Assembly: GCA_020636375.1 (NCBI GenBank)
Contig: JACJXZ010000015.1
Coordinates: 124,001 to 188,000 of the forward strand
Length of the DNA: 64,000 bases
DNA from: Lewinellaceae bacterium
GTDB lineage: Bacteria > Bacteroidota > Bacteroidia > Chitinophagales > Saprospiraceae
Direction: 5' to 3'
This document shows, piece after piece, positions 27,261 to 32,641 of the stretch. Position 1 is the stretch's first letter. Each line of letters begins with the position of its first letter. Below the pieces are notes generated by a model. The model searched no databases. It saw only the letters and a list, made by a program, of their open reading frames with translations, and was not told the DNA's origin. The position numbers and the translations under genes were made by a program.

Positions 27261-29462
27261 ATGCGACCAATCCTCCTTTTCTTCGTTTCGGCCCTGCCTT
27301 TTTCCGCGTTCGGCCAATCGCCTCCATCCGATACGCTTCTGCCGGTTTTTTTGGATTCGGTTACAGTCACATCCACTCGCCTGGAAAACGAAGAACTGGA
27401 TGCTCCGCTGTCCATTGCGGTTGTCTCCCGGGAGCGGATTCAGGAGGCACAGCAGCAGTTATCCATCAATGAGGCGCTGGCCAATGTGCCGGGCCTGCTC
27501 GCCCTCAATGCCGACAATTTTGCGCAGGATGCGCGTATTGCCATCCGCGGGTTCGGCGCGCGTTCCGCCTTTGGCATCCGCGGCATACAGGTCGTCGTGG
27601 ACGGCCTGCCGGAATCCACGCCCGACGGGCAGGGGCAGGTCGACAACATCGACCCGGGCCTGCTTTCCTCCGCCGAGGTCATCCGGGGGCCTTCCTCCGG
27701 CTTGTACGGAAACGCTGCGGGAGGCGTCATCAGTTTCAAAACGGAGGAGCCGCCGGCCCGCCCTTTTGGCGAAGCGCGGTTCAGTGCGGGCAGCTTTGGT
27801 TTTCAGAAGTACCAGCTAAAAGGGGGCGGTAGCAAGGGGCGGCTGGGGTGGATCGCCTACGGCAGCCACACCCGCCTCGGCGGCTACCGGGAACACAGTC
27901 GGGTGGAGTCGTCGCTTTTTAATGGGAGAGTGCATTGGGCGTATGGGGGTGGAGCGAGGGAGAAGGAGCGGTTAAGAGAAGGGGAGAAGGGGAGCGGAGG
28001 AGGCGAGGAGAAGATAAGGCATGGGGAGGGGAGGGGAAGTGGAGGTGGTTATGTTAATAATCATTATGAAAGTAATGATTACTTCTATTACGATCACGGA
28101 CATAACGATCAAAAACCGGGCGGCCAGTTACAACTCCTGCTCAACTACCTGGACAGCCCCGTGGCGGAGGACCCCGGCGGCCTGGCGCTTGACGACGTCC
28201 GGCAGGATCGCCGCCAGGCTTTCCCGCGCAACGTCAGTTTCAATGCGGGGGAGGCCGTGCGGCAGGGGCGGGGGGCCATCCGGTGGAAGCACCAATGGAA
28301 GCGGAACCGGGAGATGGAAGCCTACGCCTTTTACCTGTTCCGGGATTTCAACAACCGCCTGCCTTTCGAAGCGGGAGGGATAGTAGAACTGGACCGGCAA
28401 TACGCTGGCCTGGGCGCCAGCTACAGCCAGGCCGGCAAACTGGGCGCTTTGCCCTATCGGTTCAAACTGGGCATGGACCTGGCCAACCAGGCCGACGGCC
28501 GCCGGCGCTTCGACAACCAGGCCGGCGCTTCTGGCGCCAAAATCTTTGACCAGGAAGAAATCTTTCGCAGCATCGGCTTCTACTGGGTGCAGGAAGCCCA
28601 ACTGGCCGATGCCCTGAGTGCCACTCTCAGCACCCGCTTCGACGCAGTGCGCCTGGCTGCCGACGACCGCTTTCTGGCGGACGGGGATGAGTCGGGGGTA
28701 CTTCGTTACGAAAGCTTCAACCCCGCTATCGGGATCCTGTATGCTTTCCATCCGGCAGCCCGCCTTTTCGCCAACTTTTCCACCAGCTTTGAAACGCCAG
28801 CCCTGAGCGAGCTGTCGGCCAACCCCGGCGGTGGCGGCTTCAACGAAGGTTTATCGCCCCAGCGGGCCGTCAATTACGAGCTCGGCCTGCGCGGCCTGGC
28901 CCGAAGCCGGTTGCGCTACCAGTTGGCCCTTTTCTTCATCGATCTGCAGGACGAGCTGCTCCCCTTCGAGCTGGAAGCCTTCCCCGGCCGCCTCTTCTAC
29001 CGCAATGCCGGGGAGAGCCGCCGCCTGGGCCTGGAGGCCAGCCTAGACTGGCAGTTGCGCTCCGGCCTGACGGCCAGCTTTTCCTATACCTTTTCCGATT
29101 TCACCTATTCCCGCTACTCCACGCCGGAGGGAGATTTTGCGGGCAACCGGCTGCCGGCCATCCCCCGGCACTTTGGCTTCTTCAGCCTGCGTTACCTGCA
29201 CTCCTCCGGGCTGCTGGCCAGCCTGCGCTTCCGTTATGTCGGCACCCTCTACGCCGATGACGCCAATACGGAGCAGGACGATGCGTATCTGGACGCCGGC
29301 CTTCGGCTGAGTTATTCCCACTACTTTCCAAAATGGAGCCTGCATCCTTTTTTGGGCATCAACAATCTGCTGGATACAGCGTACAACGGCAACATCCGGA
29401 TCAATGCGTTTGGGGGGAGGTACTATGAGCCAGGGCGGGGAGGCATTTTTACGGGGGGGTGA
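27261..29462 (+). CDS. TonB-dependent receptor with low-complexity insertion and shifted 3' end
   Basis: A 733-residue receptor with signal peptide MRPILLFFVSALPFSAFGQ. It has a TonB-box-like stretch (DSVTVTSTR), plug motifs (NEALANVPGLLALNADNFAQ, IRGFGARSAFGIRGIQVVVD, SAEVIRGPSSGLYGNAAGGV) and a barrel. Two oddities: residues about 231-282 are a Gly/Glu/Arg-rich then Asn/Tyr/His-rich stretch unlike a barrel loop (27951-28107), and the frame ends at GGIFTGG. Read one base over, the DNA continues FYGGVRVRL and stops at 29476, which is the normal terminal barrel strand. So an indel near the T5/G7 runs at 29448-29461 has probably removed the C-terminal strand. Probably a siderophore-type receptor; substrate unknown. 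Confidence 0.88.
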   Translation: MRPILLFFVSALPFSAFGQSPPSDTLLPVFLDSVTVTSTRLENEELDAPLSIAVVSRERIQEAQQQLSINEALANVPGLLALNADNFAQDARIAIRGFGARSAFGIRGIQVVVDGLPESTPDGQGQVDNIDPGLLSSAEVIRGPSSGLYGNAAGGVISFKTEEPPARPFGEARFSAGSFGFQKYQLKGGGSKGRLGWIAYGSHTRLGGYREHSRVESSLFNGRVHWAYGGGAREKERLREGEKGSGGGEEKIRHGEGRGSGGGYVNNHYESNDYFYYDHGHNDQKPGGQLQLLLNYLDSPVAEDPGGLALDDVRQDRRQAFPRNVSFNAGEAVRQGRGAIRWKHQWKRNREMEAYAFYLFRDFNNRLPFEAGGIVELDRQYAGLGASYSQAGKLGALPYRFKLGMDLANQADGRRRFDNQAGASGAKIFDQEEIFRSIGFYWVQEAQLADALSATLSTRFDAVRLAADDRFLADGDESGVLRYESFNPAIGILYAFHPAARLFANFSTSFETPALSELSANPGGGGFNEGLSPQRAVNYELGLRGLARSRLRYQLALFFIDLQDELLPFELEAFPGRLFYRNAGESRRLGLEASLDWQLRSGLTASFSYTFSDFTYSRYSTPEGDFAGNRLPAIPRHFGFFSLRYLHSSGLLASLRFRYVGTLYADDANTEQDDAYLDAGLRLSYSHYFPKWSLHPFLGINNLLDTAYNGNIRINAFGGRYYEPGRGGIFTGG
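27951..28107. repeat. In-frame purine-rich insertion plus hairpin inside the TonB receptor
   Basis: A strand-biased G/A tract (to about 28050) of GGGGAG and GGAGGAG words is followed by an A+T-rich hairpin, TAATCATTA at 28058-28066 and TAATGATTA at 28073-28081. The tract resembles the intergenic GGGAGA array at 48343-48429. It keeps the receptor frame open. Confidence 0.6.
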
Positions 29463-29503
29463 GGGTGAGGTTGTAGCGTTGGAGTCGCGTCGCGTCGAAG
29501 TCG

Positions 29504-29865
29504 CGTCGAAGTCTGGAGACTTCGACGAGCACGAGGCTGGGCGAAGTCTCCAGACTTCGCCAAAGCCCGCACCACCACCCCTTGCCCCCCACCCTCATTT
29601 TTCCGTATCTTTAGCCACGCTCGTCGAAGCCCCCGGCTCCGACGAGCCAATCCAACCAACAACTGCCGAAGCCCGGACGCTTCGGCACCCATCTGCCGGC
29701 CAGCCGGCCGGCAGCATCAAAGCGCATGAGTACAAGACCGACGCACGCTCGTCGAAGTCTCCAGACTTCGACGAAAGACTTTCATCGCGGGGCTTTCATC
29801 GAAGTCTGGAGACTTCGACGAAAGACTGTCATCGCGGGGCTTTCATCGAAGTCTGGAGACTTCGA
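29504..29865. repeat. Upstream palindrome array (five copies plus two variants)
   Basis: Copies at 29504-29527 (11-bp arms), 29541-29560 (inverted, CC centre), 29751-29772 (inverted), 29799-29818 and 29846-29865. The last three have an exact 47-base spacing, with the spacer containing TCATCGCGGGGCTTTCA in two of them. Variants: TGCCGAAGC/GCTTCGGCA at 29664-29687 and TCGTCGAAGC...GACGAG at about 29621-29646. The core has no stop codon in any of the six frames. Confidence 0.85.
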
Positions 29866-29906
29866 CGAGCGAAGCGAAGCGAATTTTTTAACAAAAAAAA
29901 ACACTC

Positions 29907-30455
29907 ATGCACGGCCACAAAATCACCAACCAAAACGCGATGCACTTCCTCACGTCGACCACCGTCGGCTGGATCGACATCTTCACGCGGCAGCGCTACC
30001 GCGACATCATCCTGGAAAGCCTGTCCTACTGCCAAAAGGCGAAAGGTCTTATCCTGCATGCCTATATCATCATGACCAACCACCTCCACCTCATCGCCCG
30101 GGCGGAAGAGCAGGCCCGCCTGTCGGACATTCTGCGCGACTTCAAGAAATTCACAGCCAACCAGATCATCAAGTCTATACAGAAGGACCCGGAAAGCCGC
30201 AGGGACTGGCTGCTGCGCGTCATGGCCGATCATGCCCGCTTTAACAAAAACAACACCAGATTCCAGCTCTGGCAGCAGGACAATCACCCGAAGGAATTGT
30301 ATAGCCCGGCATTCACCGCTCAGAAGCTGAACTACCTCCACCTCAACGCCGTGCGGGCAGGATGGGTGGAACGGCCGGAGCAATATTTGTACAGCAGCGC
30401 GTCTAATTATGTGCTGGGGAGGGGGCTGCTGGAGGTTGTTTTGCTGGAGTTGTAG
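29907..30455 (+). CDS. REP-associated tyrosine transposase (RAYT, Y1/IS200-like HUH)
   Basis: A 182-residue Y1 transposase-family protein. The HUH motif is HAYIIMTNHLHLIARAEE (His-Leu-His), and the candidate catalytic Tyr is in LWQQDNHPKELYSPAF or the following LNYLHLNAVRAGWV, which is the family's C-terminal signature. MHFLTSTTVGWIDIFTRQRY matches the usual RAYT N-terminus (ITFxTxxRxxxF). There are no IS200/IS605 ends and no TnpB; instead palindromes flank the gene on both sides, the RAYT arrangement. RAYTs nick and rejoin single-stranded REP hairpins and are usually single-copy and domesticated. ATG 29907 follows an A9 tract. Confidence 0.92.
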   Translation: MHGHKITNQNAMHFLTSTTVGWIDIFTRQRYRDIILESLSYCQKAKGLILHAYIIMTNHLHLIARAEEQARLSDILRDFKKFTANQIIKSIQKDPESRRDWLLRVMADHARFNKNNTRFQLWQQDNHPKELYSPAFTAQKLNYLHLNAVRAGWVERPEQYLYSSASNYVLGRGLLEVVLLEL

Positions 30456-30472
30456 TGTCGTCGATAGTGTCA

Positions 30473-30570
30473 TCGAAGTCTGGAGACTTCGACGAGCGTT
30501 CGACGAGCGTTCGACGAGCGACTTCGACGAGCGGCGCGGTGCGGCGAGCGAAGCCGAGCCGAGCCGAACA
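30473..30570. repeat. Downstream palindrome and GACGAGCGTTC repeats
   Basis: A full palindrome at 30473-30492 starts 17 bases after the RAYT stop. It is followed by three GTTCGACGAGC/ACTTCGACGAGC units and a GCCGAGCCGAGCCGA run. Confidence 0.8.
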
Positions 30571-30626
30571 ATACGGCCCGCTTTTTCCTTTATACAATAA
30601 TCCTATCACCAACTCAAACACACTTT

Positions 30627-31271
30627 ATGAAAATAGCCATCATCGGTCACGGCAACGTCGGCGGCGCATTAGCCAGGCGCTGGGCCCAGGCCGGCCACCT
30701 CTGCGTTATCGGAGCGAGAGACCCGAAATCGGATAAAGTCATCAACCTCATTCAGGGGAATAACGGGGTGAGCGCCACGGAAGTCAAGCGCTGCGTGCGC
30801 GGGGCGGGTGCCATACTGATCGCTACCCCGCCGGGCGCCATCCCCGGCATCGCCCAGGAGATCGGCGATGTGAGCAACAGCATCATCATCGACGCCACCA
30901 ACTCGGTGGGGAGTAGGGCGTCGAGTAGCGTGTCGAAGTCTGGAGACTTCGACGAGCGCAACAGCTACGAAGCCCTCAAAGCCCTCACCAACGCCAAAAG
31001 CGTCGTCAAATGCTTCAACACTACCGGCTTCGAAAATATGGAAAACCCGGACTACGACGGCGTGAAGGCCGACATGTTCCTGGCGGGCGGCAACAAGGAG
31101 GCCAAAGCCCTGGCGGAGCAACTGGCTAAAGACGCCGGCTTCGGCGAAGTGTACGATTTTGGCGGCGACGATAAAGTGCCGCTCATCGAGTCCTTTGCCA
31201 TGGCTTGGATCAACCTGGCCATCATGCAGAAGTATGGCCGGGGGATGGCGTTTAAGGTGTTGCGGAGGTAA
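30627..31271 (+). CDS. NADP-dependent F420-reductase-like oxidoreductase with in-frame palindrome
   Basis: A 214-residue Rossmann protein of the NADPH:F420-oxidoreductase-like (NpdG/coenzyme F420-dependent) family: MKIAIIGHGNVGGALARRWA binds the dinucleotide, IGARDPKS, IIIDATNSVG and VVKCFNTTGFENMENPDYDG are the family's conserved blocks. Between DATNSVG and SYEALKAL lies a 17-residue stretch, SRASSSVSKSGDFDERN, encoded by 30914-30964 and including a perfect copy of the RAYT palindrome (30932-30953). Relatives have only a short loop here, so this is best read as an in-frame insertion tolerated in a surface loop. It is convergent with the ZIP gene, 6 bases apart. Confidence 0.88.
   Translation: MKIAIIGHGNVGGALARRWAQAGHLCVIGARDPKSDKVINLIQGNNGVSATEVKRCVRGAGAILIATPPGAIPGIAQEIGDVSNSIIIDATNSVGSRASSSVSKSGDFDERNSYEALKALTNAKSVVKCFNTTGFENMENPDYDGVKADMFLAGGNKEAKALAEQLAKDAGFGEVYDFGGDDKVPLIESFAMAWINLAIMQKYGRGMAFKVLRR
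30932..30953. repeat. RAYT-type palindrome inserted in coding sequence
   Basis: The same 20-nt core as around the RAYT, with one extra G and C at the ends, GG centre, read as Val-Ser-Lys-Ser-Gly-Asp-Phe-Asp. The flanks GGCGTCGAGTAGC and GAGCGCA also resemble the repeat surroundings at 29481 and 30492. Confidence 0.9.
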
Positions 31272-31277
31272 AGGCGC

Positions 31278-32102
31278 TCAACCCAGAGCCACGTCCAGCA
31301 CCATCATAATGCTGAACCCTCCGATCACCGACAGGGACACCAAATCTTCATTCCCGCCCCGGTGCGCTTCAGGGATCAGTTCTTCCACTACGACAAAGAT
31401 CATGGCCCCGGCGGCGAAAGCCAGGGCATAGGGCAGGATAGGCCGCAGCGACAGTACGGCGAAAGCGCCCAGCACGCCGAATACCGGTTCGACGGCCCCC
31501 GACGCCTGCCCGTAGAAAAAGGCTTTCTTCCGGCTCATGCCCTCCCGGCGCAAGGGTACGGAAACAGAGGTGCCCTCCGGGAAATTCTGCAGGCCGATGC
31601 CAATGGCCAGGGCGATGGCGCCGCCCAGTGTTGCCGCTGATATGTCGTGCGAAACGGCACCAAACGCAACTCCTACCGCCAGCCCCTCCGGGATATTGTG
31701 CAGGGTAATGGCCAGTACGAGCAGTACGCTGCGCTGCCAGTTGGTGCTGGGGCCCTCAGCCTGTTCAACGCTCAGCCCCAGGTGGAGATGGGGCAGGAGT
31801 TTGTCGACGAGCGACAAAAAGAGCGCGCCGCCCACGAAACCCGTCAGGGCCGGAAACCACTCTGGCATGTTGCTGACCTGAGGTGTCATTTCGATTGCCG
31901 GCTTGAGCAGCGACCAGAAGCTGGCAGCGATCATTACGCCTGCCGCCACGCCCAGCATGGCGTCCAGTACTTTCTGGTTGACCCGTTTGAAAAAAAAGAC
32001 CAGGGCAGCACCGAGTGCCGTCACCCCCCAGGTGAAGAGGGTGGCGTAAAGGGCCTGGACGGTGGGCGTGAGGGTGGAGAAGTGGTCGATGAGGGTTTGC
32101 AT
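31278..32102 (-). CDS. ZIP-family divalent metal transporter (GufA subfamily)
   Basis: A 274-residue inner-membrane protein with about eight transmembrane helices. The two ZIP metal-binding helices are present: TLHNIPEGLAVGVAFGA and GIGLQNFPEGTSVSVPL, with the conserved His, Asn, Pro-Glu-Gly residues, and the late VVEELIPEAHRGG motif is characteristic of the GufA/ZIP11 group. It moves Zn2+ or related ions into the cytoplasm. The loop between helices 3 and 4 (KLLPHLHLGLSVEQAEGPST) holds two His that may be regulatory. Start ATG 32102 is supported by the first helix. The upstream intergenic region is filled with hairpins. Confidence 0.93.
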   Translation of the reverse strand: MQTLIDHFSTLTPTVQALYATLFTWGVTALGAALVFFFKRVNQKVLDAMLGVAAGVMIAASFWSLLKPAIEMTPQVSNMPEWFPALTGFVGGALFLSLVDKLLPHLHLGLSVEQAEGPSTNWQRSVLLVLAITLHNIPEGLAVGVAFGAVSHDISAATLGGAIALAIGIGLQNFPEGTSVSVPLRREGMSRKKAFFYGQASGAVEPVFGVLGAFAVLSLRPILPYALAFAAGAMIFVVVEELIPEAHRGGNEDLVSLSVIGGFSIMMVLDVALG

Positions 32103-32170
32103 GATGGTGGTTTAATGTGTATGGGTGGAGGCACTCCGGAAACCCCGGAAAAGGAGTGAAGGAGTGACTT

Positions 32171-32330
32171 AGGGATTGCGCAAAAATAAATTACCCATTT
32201 AGACTCGTTCTTTTGCGCGCTAACTGCGTTGAAAAGCCTCGCCGTAGCCCCGCTATGTCTGCGTTTTTCGCCTTGTTAGCGCACAAAATAACTTCGTCTA
32301 TTCTGTGTAACTTATTATTGCGCAATCCCT
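32171..32330. mobile_element. 160-bp MITE-like hairpin element
   Basis: AGGGATTGCGCAA at 32171-32183 pairs with TTGCGCAATCCCT at 32318-32330, and the pairing continues inward almost to the centre (for example GCGCTAAC with GTTAGCGC), so the whole element can fold into one long imperfect hairpin. No coding capacity. It lies upstream of the ZIP gene within a 539-base gap (32103-32641) that contains no gene. Confidence 0.75.
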
Positions 32331-32333
32331 TAG

Positions 32334-32540
32334 CGAATGAGTGGATAGGGGCGCGATTCCTTTTTGTACCCCTTGCCCGGTTTTAGGCCCGTCCGTCCGG
32401 CCGGGTAAATTTTAAGCTGTAGGTTTTAGGGTCAACCCAGGCCTAATCGGTCACTCAACAGGCACCCTACGTCTAATACCTAAGTCCTCCTAACACCGAA
32501 GGGGGCACAATTTAGCATCGCGCCCTATTCATTCCTTCAT
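32334..32540. repeat. Second hairpin in the ZIP/kinase spacer
   Basis: GAATGA...ATAGGGGCGCGAT at about 32335-32359 is the inverted counterpart of ATCGCGCCCTATTCATTC at about 32518-32535. The interior is unrelated low-copy sequence. It abuts the 70-bp repeat. Confidence 0.6.
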
Positions 32541-32599
32541 TTTTACCCGGCCGAGGAACGAGGACGGGCCTCCAGTCATTCATTCCTTTGCCGGACTTT
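32530..32599 (+). repeat. 70-bp dispersed repeat, copy 1
   Basis: Identical base for base to the complement of 49644-49713. It begins CATTCCTTCATTTTTACCCG, contains CGAGGAACGAGGACGGGCC, and ends CCTTTGCCGGACTTT. A related core is found in frame inside the histidine kinase at 33491-33515. Confidence 0.9.
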
Positions 32600-32641
32600 T
32601 CAGAGCAGCCTCACACATACACACAAACACACAAACACATT

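Larger units (their letters stand above)
29490..30570. mobile_element. RAYT transposase unit with flanking palindromes (REPtron-like)
   Basis: A RAYT gene flanked by copies of the palindrome TCGAAGTCTGGAGACTTCGA or its shorter core: five upstream (29504-29865) and one downstream (30473-30492), the closest lying 41 bases before the ATG and 17 bases after the stop. The outer limits are approximate and follow the extent of GACGAGC/GCGAAGC-type repeat DNA. In other bacteria RAYTs process REP palindromes like these. Confidence 0.8.

Noticed and set aside
29751..29865. 47-base periodic repeats considered as a CRISPR array
   Set aside because: Only three units, the spacers are themselves repeated, the repeat is a RAYT-type palindrome, and no cas gene is present.
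29404..30075. 223-codon open frame across the palindrome array
   Set aside because: Its openness results from the palindromes being stop-free in every frame; the translation is repetitive (SKSPDFDE, RSLETS types) and overlaps the real receptor and transposase genes.
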